The notes beneath the pieces were generated by a model that was not told the DNA's origin, did no database searches, and saw only the letters and a program-made list of their open reading frames with translations. Source: an uncultured Flavobacteriaceae bacterium (GTDB lineage: Bacteria; Bacteroidota; Bacteroidia; Flavobacteriales; Flavobacteriaceae). From it: a stretch of 64,000 nt of DNA. Numbering within the stretch: the stretch's first letter is position 1; each line of letters starts with the position of its first letter. Where the stretch lies: contig CALIIC010000080.1 of assembly GCA_938020445.1 (NCBI GenBank), positions 1 to 64,000 on the forward strand. Reading direction: 5' to 3'. Of this stretch, positions 40,301-48,945 are shown piece after piece. The translations under genes were made by a program, and so were the position numbers.

Positions 40301-42770
40301 GGAGTATCAAATAAACGGAACTGGCGGTTTTATTTCCGGGGAGAGTGAAGTAACTATTGATTCAGGCAACTCCATAACTTTAAGCGTACTTCCTAATGGT
40401 GCACCTTTTTCATTAGCATCAAATTCGGTAAATGGCAATAGCAAGGCGCTTAATACTTCAGACCTAACAATCACCAACCTAGACCTCGATGATGAAGGAC
40501 TATATACCTTTACTACGGGAGCAGGCTGTGAAGTAACACTTAACCTGATTATAAATGAAGTTGATTGCGCAGCGCTTGGTTTGGTAACCGAATACAGGCT
40601 CAACAACACCGGAAATTATACAGAAGGCGCTACGGAAGTAACCATCACACAAGGAAATACATTAACTTTAAGTGTAGAACCCGGAGGCATCCCTTTCGCT
40701 ATCTCTTCAACTTCGATCAATGGAAATTCCAAGCCTTTAAATTTAGCAGATTTAGATCTCGTTGCTATTCAACCCGATGATGCCGGTTTGTATACTTTCA
40801 CAACAGGGTCTGGTTGTGAGGTTACTTTAAATGTAATCGTGACAGAAGTTGATTGTGCGACGTTCGGACTTCAATCCGAATATCAGTTGAATAATACTGG
40901 TCCTTATATCGAAGGTGCTACGGAAGTAAATGTAGACATAGGCAGTACCATCATATTAAGTGTAACTCCAAACGGAGTGCCATTCAGCATTTCTTCCGAT
41001 GCAATCAACGCAAATAGTAAGCCATTTGACCTAAGTGATTTGACCCTGTCTGATTTAACTTTGGATGATGCGGGACTATATACCTTCACTACCGGAGCGG
41101 GCTGTGAAGTAACGTTAAATGTAATCGTTAACGAAGTTGATTGCACCACGTTTGGATTAGAAACGGAATATCAACTTAACAATGCAGGGGACTATATCAC
41201 AGGAGAGAGCCAAGTTACCGTGGCATTCGGAAGTACAATAACACTTAGTATTATTCCCAATGATACGCCTTTTAGCATTACATCCGATTCTCCAAACGGG
41301 AATTCAAAACCACTGGACCTTACTGACTTGACACTAGAGAATCTTACACTAGATGATTCAGGTATTTACACCTTTAGGACGGGGGCAGGTTGCGAGGTAA
41401 CACTAAACCTCTTTGTAAATTGCCCTAGCGGTCCATTTACACCGGAATATACCATCGACGTTGTAACAAACAGCGGAGAAGATGTGATCACCGTTGATGC
41501 GGGAATTCAGGTTTCCCTGAGTACGGTAGAAAAAAATGTTGCCTTTACCATTACCGATCCCAACGGAAATACGACCAGCGGAGATTTAGATTTAGGCGCC
41601 ATTACCTTAGACCAAGGGGGGGCATATATATTTACATCCGCAGAAGGTTGTTCGGCTACTTTGAATATCATCGTAACAGATCCTTGCCTTCCAGGTTCAT
41701 TCACCCCAGAATATACGATCAACGGGGTGGTGGGTAGTGGAGAACCTTTACTGACCATCGACTTAGGTTCCACCGTCAGCTTGGGGATTGTTCAGGATAT
41801 AGAAGCGTTTACGATTACCTTACCTGACGCTACTGTGGTTAATGGAGATTATGACCTTGGAGAAATCACTTTTGCCCAGGAAGGGAGATATACGTTTACT
41901 TTTCTTCCTGGATGCACCGCCAGCATTGATATTTTTGTAAGCGACCCATGTGAGGTAGATAGGTTTGCCCCGGAATATTCAATAGATGGACTTGTCGGTA
42001 GTGGAGAAGATGAAATCACCGTAGACGAAGGAACGATAGTATTACTAGGGTTGGTACAGGACGGGGTGGACTATAGTATAACCTCCCCCGACAATAGCAC
42101 GGTTACCAATACGGTTCTAGACCTTGGTGTCATTAGTCCAGCGCAAGCCGGTGCCTATATTTTTAGCTCTCCTAAAGGATGTGAAGTGACCCTAACAATC
42201 AATGTCACACCAGATGATCCTTGTCCCCCTGGTAATTTCACGGTAGAATATGATATCGATGGGGTTGTAGATAGCGGAGAAACGGGCATCACCATCGACG
42301 CTGGGGCAACCTTGATACTTGGTATTACCCAGGATCAAAACTTCACCATCACTTTACCCGATGGATCGACAAACGATGGGGAACTTAACCTAGGCGCCGT
42401 TACTATCGACCAGGCCGGAAACTATATTTTCATTTCTGAATTTGGGTGTACGGCGGAGTTTTTGGTAAGTATCTCACCCATTGTTACACCGGTTGACCCT
42501 GATTTTAAACTAAAAGACGTGCGTGTGTTTCCGAACCCCACCACCAACGGAACGGTTACTTTTGGGCTCGAAAATTATATGAATGAAAAATTATTCTTGA
42601 CATTCTATGATATTTATGGAAAGTTGATCTTGAGAGAACCTGTTCCCGAAACACACCCGACCGAGGTTACCATAGATGTTTCCATATTGAGCGTTGGTAC
42701 ATATATTGTTGAAATACGGCGTAGCAGTGTTGATGAAAATGCACTTAAAAAAGTTATTAAACGAAGATAA
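37326..42770 (+). CDS. Secreted copper-radical (galactose oxidase-like) oxidase with LamG, Ig-like repeats and T9SS domain
   Basis: Giant exported protein of 1814 residues. After a signal peptide (about 1-28) comes an AA5-type beta-propeller with every galactose oxidase active-site residue: DMFCPGI (C104) and RGYQG (Y148) for the Tyr-Cys cofactor, GGSW (W166) stacking on it, RTYHS (Y374, H375) and ATHST (H461) as copper ligands. A DUF1929-type domain ends near 520. A LamG/concanavalin-like domain covers about 526-765. Then come about ten Cys-marked Ig-like repeats (roughly 775-1720), and a type A T9SS sorting domain (VRVFPNPTTNGTVTF to the end). It should oxidise a primary alcohol of a sugar to an aldehyde, making H2O2, at the cell surface. 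The DNA of the propeller and LamG part is far richer in GC than its ends and neighbours. Confidence 0.9.
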   Translation: MGDITSKSGCSLILIFTLFLSITLSSQTADIDGQWSAPIGFEIVPVAVANMPDGRLLTWAASSPTTFVEVSTGATYAEIFDPTIGTAGQPLGQFVSNTQHDMFCPGINLLPDGRIMAAGGASSDRVSIFDPNTELWGVADRMNIPRGYQGNVTLSDGSVFTLGGSWADGNSPSTNGQKDAELWSPLTGWFKLPGILGADIFTANDLNTEARGLYRVDNHLWLWAAPNGKIFHAGPSEEMHWIDVTGTGSVTSAGIRTGDTYSMKGTTVMFDQGKILKVGGAESYDSDHPAKDNAFVIDINNEASVTVVPTANSLEFSRTMLNSVVLPNGEVLVTGGLDQAKVFTDVGARFAGEIYSPVTNSWRTVAGMAEARTYHSVSILMSDGRVFVGGGGLCDGTPGCVNHQSAEIYSPPYLFAPGGALAARPAITTAPDLADYGDAIAVTTDVAVSEFSLIRFSGATHSTNNEQRRIPLTTVAGTSHSLTIPNRELLPPGYYMLFALDAQGVPSVSKSIKIGNAVPLAQNPNLVLDLDFEEGAGTLAADTSGNNNDATILERDNTGAAVPAQEYWGTGLFGSGALEMDGLEHNSNAIVEVANSTSMETIADQVTVMAWVYRNAGSVIPQTGKVANVGVMSHDYPAMFVGFHNTLYKWSFGADSFIDCYAGYAPVDTWVHITATYDGQTAKLYANGTEVCSKTVTGPLDLIDDGTVYSTFTTSGFYDDRATPVVPYGNQSGLTDELDGRMDELKVFNKALGAEEIKTFFQLGQQTGNPDVPDCPDGTITAEFKIGATGTWTQGNFITANEGDEVFIRAQTTGEYFITTHQVDGPTFSSTTTPEYQIDTGVNIIGVPPYNNPDRNNGLVDQSNNGLFALTTAGGCATVISLTVLGNCDPGETEISPEYNINGVWCNNTTRPCESEITINEGDALILSILPNTVPSFTIIDPDGIVYTGDQTFSAVTPTMSGRYTFVSNEGCNTTLDITVNEVDCATFGLETEYQINGTGGFISGESEVTIDSGNSITLSVLPNGAPFSLASNSVNGNSKALNTSDLTITNLDLDDEGLYTFTTGAGCEVTLNLIINEVDCAALGLVTEYRLNNTGNYTEGATEVTITQGNTLTLSVEPGGIPFAISSTSINGNSKPLNLADLDLVAIQPDDAGLYTFTTGSGCEVTLNVIVTEVDCATFGLQSEYQLNNTGPYIEGATEVNVDIGSTIILSVTPNGVPFSISSDAINANSKPFDLSDLTLSDLTLDDAGLYTFTTGAGCEVTLNVIVNEVDCTTFGLETEYQLNNAGDYITGESQVTVAFGSTITLSIIPNDTPFSITSDSPNGNSKPLDLTDLTLENLTLDDSGIYTFRTGAGCEVTLNLFVNCPSGPFTPEYTIDVVTNSGEDVITVDAGIQVSLSTVEKNVAFTITDPNGNTTSGDLDLGAITLDQGGAYIFTSAEGCSATLNIIVTDPCLPGSFTPEYTINGVVGSGEPLLTIDLGSTVSLGIVQDIEAFTITLPDATVVNGDYDLGEITFAQEGRYTFTFLPGCTASIDIFVSDPCEVDRFAPEYSIDGLVGSGEDEITVDEGTIVLLGLVQDGVDYSITSPDNSTVTNTVLDLGVISPAQAGAYIFSSPKGCEVTLTINVTPDDPCPPGNFTVEYDIDGVVDSGETGITIDAGATLILGITQDQNFTITLPDGSTNDGELNLGAVTIDQAGNYIFISEFGCTAEFLVSISPIVTPVDPDFKLKDVRVFPNPTTNGTVTFGLENYMNEKLFLTFYDIYGKLILREPVPETHPTEVTIDVSILSVGTYIVEIRRSSVDENALKKVIKRR
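40269..41420 (+). repeat. Four tandem 288-bp coding repeats
   Basis: Units begin at 40269, 40557, 40845 and 41133, each with a GAAGT(A/T)GATTG start, giving an exact period of 288 bp (96 codons). Each encodes an Ig-like domain starting at C-A/T-x-x-G-L and ending GLYTFTTGAGCEVTLN or close variants. The protein sequence is better conserved than the DNA. They are flanked by related but more diverged units of about 85-90 codons. Confidence 0.85.
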
Positions 42771-42789
42771 AGGAGAAAACAACTATTTT

Positions 42790-42823
42790 AGGCCCTACCC
42801 TCTTGGAATAGGGCCTTTTTTAT
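42790..42823 (+). terminator. Terminator after the oxidase gene
   Basis: AGGCCCTA and TAGGGCCT pair around a loop of about 11 bases and are followed by TTTTTTAT. It lies 19 bp beyond the stop codon. Confidence 0.75.
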
Positions 42824-42888
42824 AATTTTTGAATAAACACGTTTCTATGGTAATATTCCATATTTACATCTAAAATATACTTACAACT

Positions 42889-43902
42889 GTGAAAATACTA
42901 GTTACGGGAGCAGCCGGTTTCATTGGGTTTCATGTCTCCAAAATACTCCTTCAAAATCAACATCAAGTTGTCGGAATAGACAATATCAATGATTATTATG
43001 ATATTGAGTTAAAGTATGCTCGTTTAGCTGAATTAGGTATCGTTAAAAAAGAAGCAAAGGTCTTTAATAATCCTAGCAAGGGTGTTCATGAATTCAAGTT
43101 TATTAGAATGAGTATAGAAGATAGACTTTTACTACCCGAACTTTTTGCTAACGAACAATTTGATATTGTTTGTAATCTTGCCGCCCAAGCGGGAGTACGC
43201 TATAGTTTGGAAAACCCAGAGGCTTATATCGATAGCAATATAGTGGGGTTTTTAAATATTTTGGAATGCTGTAGGCATCATCAAATCAAACATTTGGTCT
43301 ACGCAAGCAGTTCTAGTGTATATGGTTTGAATAAAAAGATACCTTTCGAGACTTCCGATGTGGTAGACCATCCCATAAGCCTGTACGCTGCCTCGAAAAA
43401 GAGCAACGAACTAATGGCGCATACCTATAGCCATCTTTATAATATTCCAACAACGGGCTTGCGCTTTTTTACGGTTTACGGACCTTGGGGTCGACCAGAC
43501 ATGGCCATGTTCCTTTTCACCGACGCCATGCTAAAGGGGCGCCCCATAAAGGTGTTTAACAATGGTGATATGGAACGAGACTTCACCTATATAGACGATA
43601 TTGTGCAAGGGGTCGTTAGAATACTTGAAAAGAAAACAGAATCCAATACCGCCGCCCCCTACAAAATATACAATATTGGAAACAATAACTCCGTAAAGCT
43701 GATGAAGTTCATTGAGGCCATAGAGCATAAACTTGGAATTAAAGCGAATAAACAGTTATTGCCCATGCAACCGGGGGATGTTGTTAAGACCTGGGCAAAC
43801 GTAGAGGGGTTGATTAAGGATTACGGGTACTCCCCGAACACCCCAATTGAAGCCGGGATCAGCGCTTTTATCGACTGGTATAAGGACTATTATCGTGTGT
43901 AA
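42889..43902 (+). CDS. UDP-glucuronate 4-epimerase-like SDR
   Basis: Extended short-chain dehydrogenase/epimerase of 337 residues that probably interconverts UDP-GlcA and UDP-GalA. The NAD motif is VTGAAGFIGFHV at the N-terminus, then DNINDYYDIELKYARL, which is typical of CapI-type GlcA epimerases. The catalytic set is YASSSSVYG (Ser) and YAASK (Tyr, Lys). The gene starts with GTG at 42889; no ATG precedes the nucleotide-binding motif. It opens the surface polysaccharide locus, 118 bp after the oxidase gene and beyond its terminator. The UDP-glucose dehydrogenase encoded two genes on would supply its substrate. Confidence 0.88.
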   Translation: MKILVTGAAGFIGFHVSKILLQNQHQVVGIDNINDYYDIELKYARLAELGIVKKEAKVFNNPSKGVHEFKFIRMSIEDRLLLPELFANEQFDIVCNLAAQAGVRYSLENPEAYIDSNIVGFLNILECCRHHQIKHLVYASSSSVYGLNKKIPFETSDVVDHPISLYAASKKSNELMAHTYSHLYNIPTTGLRFFTVYGPWGRPDMAMFLFTDAMLKGRPIKVFNNGDMERDFTYIDDIVQGVVRILEKKTESNTAAPYKIYNIGNNNSVKLMKFIEAIEHKLGIKANKQLLPMQPGDVVKTWANVEGLIKDYGYSPNTPIEAGISAFIDWYKDYYRV

Positions 43903-44028
43903 CACCAAACGAATAGGCATCTAAAAAACATTGTTTGTTTTGTTATCGGATATTCCCTACTTGCTATCTTATAATATTGGTTATTTAAGTTTCTTTTGTC
44001 GATCTTTGCAGCTTTAATTCTGGAGTAT

Positions 44029-45027
44029 ATGAACATTTCGTACTTAAACTTGGACTCCACATACCGGATTTTGGTTACAGGTGGTGCCGGTTTTATAGGT
44101 TCTAACCTCTGTGAGGCGCTTTTGAACAATGGCAACAAGGTGATTTGTCTTGATAATTTTGCGACCGGAAAAAAGGAGAATATTACAGCTTTACAATCAA
44201 ACGAAGATTTTACCTTCATTGAAGGAGATATTCGGAATTTAGAAGATTGTAACAAGGCATGTCACGAAGTTGATTTTGTACTACACCAAGCCGCTTTAGG
44301 CTCTGTTCCAAGATCGATCAATGACCCCATAACTACAAATGCAGTAAACGTTTCAGGTTTTTTGAATATGTTAGTAGCCGCTAGGGAAGCCAAAGTGAAG
44401 CGTTTTATTTATGCAGCCAGTTCATCTACCTATGGCGATTCCATCAAACTACCAAAAATAGAGGAAGAAATAGGAAAACCGCTATCGCCCTATGCTATTA
44501 CAAAATATGTGAATGAACTTTACGCAGATATCTTTAACAAAACATATGGCCTTGAGACCATTGGTCTGCGCTATTTCAACGTTTTTGGAAGAAAACAAGA
44601 CCCTAATGGCGCCTATGCTGCGGTAATACCGAAATTTGTGATGCAGTTCATGAAGCACGAATCTCCGCGAATTAATGGCGATGGAAGTTACTCTAGAGAT
44701 TTCACCTATATCGACAATGTTATCGAAATGAATATTAGGGCTATCCTAACAGATAATAAAGACGCTGTGAATACCGTTTACAATGTGGCCTACGGCGAAC
44801 GTACGGACCTGAAAAATTTGGTTTCGATTTTAAAAAAGTATTTATCACATTACGATCAACGCATCGGTGAGGTGTCAATCGAGTATGGCCCTGAACGCCA
44901 AGGAGATGTGCCTCATTCTCTAGCATCAATAGAAAAAGCAAAAACACTTTTGGGCTATTCGCCTAAACATTCCATCAAAACAGGCCTTAAGGAAGCTGTT
45001 GAATGGTATTGGAAAAATTTAAAATAA
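44029..45027 (+). CDS. UDP-GlcNAc 4-epimerase-like SDR (WbpP/TviC type)
   Basis: NAD-dependent epimerase of 332 residues. Motifs are ILVTGGAGFIGSNLCEALL for NAD, CLDNFATGKKENI, the substrate and catalytic stretch FIYAASSSTYG and YAITKYVNELYADIF (Tyr-Lys), and RYFNVFGRKQDPNGAYAAVIPKF, which is diagnostic of the WbpP/TviC branch that prefers N-acetylated sugars. I use the ATG at 44029; a TTG start upstream adds 11 unconserved residues. It is followed by two nucleotide-sugar dehydrogenase genes. With the second one it would make UDP-GalNAc and UDP-GalNAcA, as in Vi antigen and P. aeruginosa O6 synthesis. Confidence 0.88.
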   Translation: MNISYLNLDSTYRILVTGGAGFIGSNLCEALLNNGNKVICLDNFATGKKENITALQSNEDFTFIEGDIRNLEDCNKACHEVDFVLHQAALGSVPRSINDPITTNAVNVSGFLNMLVAAREAKVKRFIYAASSSTYGDSIKLPKIEEEIGKPLSPYAITKYVNELYADIFNKTYGLETIGLRYFNVFGRKQDPNGAYAAVIPKFVMQFMKHESPRINGDGSYSRDFTYIDNVIEMNIRAILTDNKDAVNTVYNVAYGERTDLKNLVSILKKYLSHYDQRIGEVSIEYGPERQGDVPHSLASIEKAKTLLGYSPKHSIKTGLKEAVEWYWKNLK

Positions 45028-45033
45028 CATAAA

Positions 45034-46362
45034 ATGAATTTAACAGTAATAGGTACGGGATATGTAGGATTGGTAAGCGGTACTTGTTTTGCCGAAATGG
45101 GTAACACCGTTACCTGCATTGATATCGATCAGAAAAAAATAGACAATTTAAAAAGCGGTATTATTCCCATATACGAGCCGGGACTGGAGTCAATGGTCTC
45201 CAGAAATGTGAAGAATAAAACCTTGCGATTTAGCACCAAATTATCAGAAAACCTTGAGAAGTGCGATGTGGCCTTTATTGCTGTAGGTACTCCTATGGGA
45301 GATGATGGTTCCGCTGATTTGCAATATGTGTTGCAGGTAGCACGTGAGATAGGACAACATATGTCACATTCGCTGATCATTGTTGACAAATCTACTGTTC
45401 CCGTTGGTACCGCCGACAAAGTCAGGAATGCCATACAGGAAGAACTTGACAAGCGCGAACTGGCCATTTCGTTCGACGTGGTATCGAACCCTGAGTTTTT
45501 AAAGGAAGGAGATGCCATTAACGATTTTATGAAACCGGACCGTGTTGTCGTAGGCTCTGATAATGCCGAGGCTACCGATAAAATGAGAGCCCTTTACTCC
45601 CCATTTTTTCGTAGTAGCACAGACCGTTTAATAACCATGGATGTGCGGTCGGCAGAAATGACAAAATACGTCGCCAATGCCATGTTGGCCACTAAGATTT
45701 CATTTATGAATGAAATTGCCAATATTTGCGAGTTGGTTGGTGCAGATGTGAATAAGGTTAGAATAGGTATTGGCTCTGACAGTAGAATCGGTTATAGCTT
45801 CATTTACCCTGGCAGTGGTTATGGGGGGTCCTGCTTTCCAAAAGATGTAAAAGCTCTTAAGAAGACAGCAGAAGAACATGGGTATACTGCGAAATTAATT
45901 ACTTCGGTTGAAGATGTGAATAATAAACAAAAGCTCGTAATAGCAAAAAAAGTAGTTGCCAGATTTGGAGAAGATCTCAGCGGAAAAACATTTGCGATTT
46001 GGGGACTGGCCTTTAAGCCCGAAACGGATGATATGCGCGAAGCACCTGCAATTTACGTCATCAAGGAATTGCTAAAAAGGGGTGCGAAAGTAAACGCATA
46101 TGATCCAAAAGCCATGGAAGAAGCGCAGCATTTTTACTTGAAGGGCGAAACGAATGTTTCATATTTTGATTCTAAATACGAAACACTTAAAGATTCCGAT
46201 GCAATGATTTTGTTGACCGAGTGGAAAGAGTTCAGATCCCCCGACTTTGAAGAGTTGAAAGCACGATTAAAGCAACCCATTATTTTTGACGGTAGAAACC
46301 AATACAACCACGAAAGAATGCTGAAGCACGGATTTGAGTACTTCCAGATTGGAAAGAAATAA
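45034..46362 (+). CDS. ugd: UDP-glucose 6-dehydrogenase
   Basis: Oxidises UDP-glucose to UDP-glucuronate with two NAD+. The 442-residue protein shows the NAD motif GTGYVGLVSGTCFAEMGN, the central ADLQYVLQVA segment and FDVVSNPEFLKEGDAI, and the catalytic Cys in GSGYGGSCFPKDVKAL. It starts 6 bp after the epimerase stop and is itself followed 6 bp later by another dehydrogenase gene, so the four sugar-nucleotide genes form a tight operon. Its product would feed the UDP-GlcA epimerase encoded at the start of the locus. Confidence 0.95.
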   Translation: MNLTVIGTGYVGLVSGTCFAEMGNTVTCIDIDQKKIDNLKSGIIPIYEPGLESMVSRNVKNKTLRFSTKLSENLEKCDVAFIAVGTPMGDDGSADLQYVLQVAREIGQHMSHSLIIVDKSTVPVGTADKVRNAIQEELDKRELAISFDVVSNPEFLKEGDAINDFMKPDRVVVGSDNAEATDKMRALYSPFFRSSTDRLITMDVRSAEMTKYVANAMLATKISFMNEIANICELVGADVNKVRIGIGSDSRIGYSFIYPGSGYGGSCFPKDVKALKKTAEEHGYTAKLITSVEDVNNKQKLVIAKKVVARFGEDLSGKTFAIWGLAFKPETDDMREAPAIYVIKELLKRGAKVNAYDPKAMEEAQHFYLKGETNVSYFDSKYETLKDSDAMILLTEWKEFRSPDFEELKARLKQPIIFDGRNQYNHERMLKHGFEYFQIGKK

Positions 46363-46368
46363 CAAACA

Positions 46369-47652
46369 ATGTCGAAAACGAAAATTGCGGTTATAGGCTT
46401 GGGCTATGTAGGACTTCCTCTGGCCCAGTTGTTAGCCACTAAGTATGGCGTTATTGGTTTTGACATCAACGATAAACGAATCTCAGAACTCAAAAAAGGA
46501 AACGACCACACGCTCGAGGTTGAAGAGGAGATGCTAAATGTGGTCCTATCCCCTACTCCTAAAATGAAGAAGGGACTCTTCTGCACGAACAATGTCGACC
46601 ACATTAAAGAATGTCATTTTTATATTATTACGGTACCAACACCGGTAGACAAGGCCAACAAACCAGTGTTAACTGCATTGCTCAATGCCAGTAAAACTGT
46701 TGGGGCGGCTCTCAACAAGGGAGCTATTGTTATATACGAATCAACAGTATATCCAGGTGCCACGGAAGAAGAATGTGTACCGGTGCTCGAAAAAGCTAGT
46801 GGTCTTGGATACAACCAGGATTTTTTTGTTGGCTATTCTCCGGAACGCATCAATCCAGGTGATAAAAAGCATACAATTGATAAAATTCTAAAGGTCACAT
46901 CTGGCTCAACCTTAGAAACCGCGAAGAAAGTAGATTCACTTTATAGTTCCGTAATCACGGCAGGCACCTATTTGGCTCCGTCGATCAAAGTGGCCGAAGC
47001 CGCGAAAGTCATCGAGAATTCGCAACGTGATATCAATATCGCCTTTGTAAATGAATTGGCCAAAATTTTTGGTTTAATGAATATTGACACACACGAGGTT
47101 TTAAAAGCGGCAGGTACCAAGTGGAATTTTCTTCCTTTTACCCCTGGGCTTGTTGGTGGTCATTGTATTGGTGTAGACCCCTATTATCTTGCCCAAAAAG
47201 CCCAGGCATATGGGTATCACCCAGAAGTCATCCTTGCCGGAAGAAGAATGAACGATAGCATGGGACAGTATGTATCTGCAGAGCTTATAAAACTCATGGT
47301 AACCAAAAACATCAAGATCAAAGGAGCGCATATTCTTGTGATGGGTATCACTTTTAAGGAAAACTGCCCTGATGTGCGCAATACAAAGGTCGTGGATGTA
47401 ATTGAAAATCTGAAAAGTTTTAGTACCAAGGTAAGTGTGTATGACCCATGGGCCGCACCAAAAGAAGTTGCCGAAGAATATGGCTTTACAAGCCTACAAG
47501 AATTACCCGGGGGCGAAACATACGATGCTATAGTGCTTACCGTAGCTCACAGTGAATTTAAAAGTATTTCCTATGACAAACTTTTAAAATCAACCAGTGT
47601 ATTATATGATGTAAAAGGAATACTTGACCAAGCCGTAGATGGCCGGCTCTGA
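46369..47652 (+). CDS. UDP-HexNAc 6-dehydrogenase (WbpO/TviB type)
   Basis: Nucleotide-sugar dehydrogenase of 427 residues. NAD motif IAVIGLGYVGLPLAQLLATKY, the HFYIITVPTPVDKANKP stretch and the catalytic Cys in GLVGGHCIGVDPYYLAQKA are typical of the WbpO/TviB/WecC group, which oxidises UDP-GalNAc or UDP-GlcNAc to uronic acids. Paired with the WbpP/TviC-type epimerase two genes upstream, it most likely makes UDP-GalNAcA. It is the last plus-strand gene before a convergent deacetylase gene 29 bp away. ManNAcA synthesis is less likely because no WecB-type epimerase is present. Confidence 0.88.
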   Translation: MSKTKIAVIGLGYVGLPLAQLLATKYGVIGFDINDKRISELKKGNDHTLEVEEEMLNVVLSPTPKMKKGLFCTNNVDHIKECHFYIITVPTPVDKANKPVLTALLNASKTVGAALNKGAIVIYESTVYPGATEEECVPVLEKASGLGYNQDFFVGYSPERINPGDKKHTIDKILKVTSGSTLETAKKVDSLYSSVITAGTYLAPSIKVAEAAKVIENSQRDINIAFVNELAKIFGLMNIDTHEVLKAAGTKWNFLPFTPGLVGGHCIGVDPYYLAQKAQAYGYHPEVILAGRRMNDSMGQYVSAELIKLMVTKNIKIKGAHILVMGITFKENCPDVRNTKVVDVIENLKSFSTKVSVYDPWAAPKEVAEEYGFTSLQELPGGETYDAIVLTVAHSEFKSISYDKLLKSTSVLYDVKGILDQAVDGRL

Positions 47653-47681
47653 CCAAACTGGGCTCCATTTCAAATTACTGT

Positions 47682-48572
47682 TCACAGATAGTCATTCGGT
47701 ACATAATTTGAATCCAAAACTGCCCTCCTGGCGGTATTCGAAATGAAATACATAATATGTTCAAACTTCCAGGCACATATTACTTGATCACGCCGAATTA
47801 ACAAGGAGTTTTTTTCCAAAGGAGTACCGTCACTGATATGACATCCCCGCTCTGCGGTGGAACAGGAATCGTAACCGGTCTTAAATACCAAATCAAAGGC
47901 AGCCTTGTTAAAATCGAAAAAGCGGCCATAGGGATACGCAAAATGCGCAATAGGGCCGCAACGTTCCTCTAAAATCGATTTTGAATGCATCAAGTCTTTC
48001 TCAAAGGCCTCTAGCGGCATTTCAGAAACATTGGTATGTTCAAGTGTATGCGACCCTATTTCATGTCCTCGTCTCTGCAAATCGGCAACCTCTTCCCAAT
48101 TCATAAATGCAACCGGAGGCATTTTAAGTCGTGTTTCGCAAAAATCGGTAATCCAAGTGGCATTCTTTTTACCAATACTTTCAGGGTTAATGAAAAAGCA
48201 ACATTTCGCATCAAACCGATCCAAAATCTCTGCGGCCTTAAGGTTATTTTTAAACCCATCGTCCGAACTCCATGAAATATACGGTTTATCCACATCTCCA
48301 GAAACGATCCGTCTTACCGCCTCACTATGCGAAATAAACGTATGCTTCTCAGACAACACTTCTAGAACCTTTTCAAAGTTGGCAACCTCATCATTAAAGA
48401 TGTGATGAATAAATAAAAAGTGTACACGTGGCTTCGCTAACATCGTAGCGGTATCCAAAAAAGTATTTCGCAATGAGAGTATATCCAGGGCAACGTTTCT
48501 AGCTATATTCCTAAAAGAGGTCCCTTGATACGCTTGTACTTCCTTAAAATTAGTAGTGTAATTCAATATCAA
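47682..48572 (-). CDS. Polysaccharide deacetylase (NodB-fold)
   Basis: Carbohydrate esterase family 4-like protein of 296 residues. The NodB motifs are present: motif 1 as SWSSDDGFKNN with the two Asp (first residue pair varied from TFDDG), motif 2 as HEIGSHTLEHTNV with the metal His pair, and motif 3 as FAYPYGR. No signal peptide is obvious, so it may act on a lipid-linked or nucleotide-linked intermediate in the cytoplasm. It is transcribed against the main locus, converging with the WbpO/TviB-type gene. N-deacetylation of the capsule's HexNAc residues is a reasonable inference. Confidence 0.85.
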   Translation of the reverse strand: MILNYTTNFKEVQAYQGTSFRNIARNVALDILSLRNTFLDTATMLAKPRVHFLFIHHIFNDEVANFEKVLEVLSEKHTFISHSEAVRRIVSGDVDKPYISWSSDDGFKNNLKAAEILDRFDAKCCFFINPESIGKKNATWITDFCETRLKMPPVAFMNWEEVADLQRRGHEIGSHTLEHTNVSEMPLEAFEKDLMHSKSILEERCGPIAHFAYPYGRFFDFNKAAFDLVFKTGYDSCSTAERGCHISDGTPLEKNSLLIRRDQVICAWKFEHIMYFISNTARRAVLDSNYVPNDYL

Positions 48573-48945
48573 ACAATTTTAACAAAAACATGAAAAGACA
48601 AAATTAAATATAAATCTCTTATGAAGCACTTAGTTGTTAAAAACACCTCGCACTTCCTTTTCCATAAGAGGAAATAACGGCAGTTTTTATGGAAATAAAC
48701 ATGTATTAGTTAAAAATGTTAAAAAAAAGTGTATTTCAACGAATAAATTGACTGTTCAACATCTTCAAAGTATAATTGCAACGTAATTTGCCAAATAAAA
48801 AGAATGAAATAAGCACTTCATCGAAAAGTGCTTCCCCTTTCATCGAAAAAATTTGGTTTCAATAAATTTATTAAGAAATAATATTCATTTTTGTTTTCCA
48901 AAGTCTTACTAAAATAAGTTTAATCTTTTAAAACCTACTGGCAAT
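48573..48945. other. Intergenic region upstream of two divergent genes
   Basis: About 370 bp of AT-rich DNA. A minus-strand TAATTTTG box (48599-48606) could serve the deacetylase gene 27 bp away. A hairpin (AAGCACTT at 48811-48818 with AAGTGCTT at 48826-48833) and a repeat of TTCATCGAAAA (near 48817 and 48840) lie about 110 bp upstream of the beta-helix gene. No ORF or tRNA is visible. Confidence 0.4.

Noticed and set aside
40269-41420. Regular repeats as a possible CRISPR array
   Set aside because: The units are 288 bp, in frame with a secreted protein and encode Ig-like domains; CRISPR repeats are short with unique spacers.
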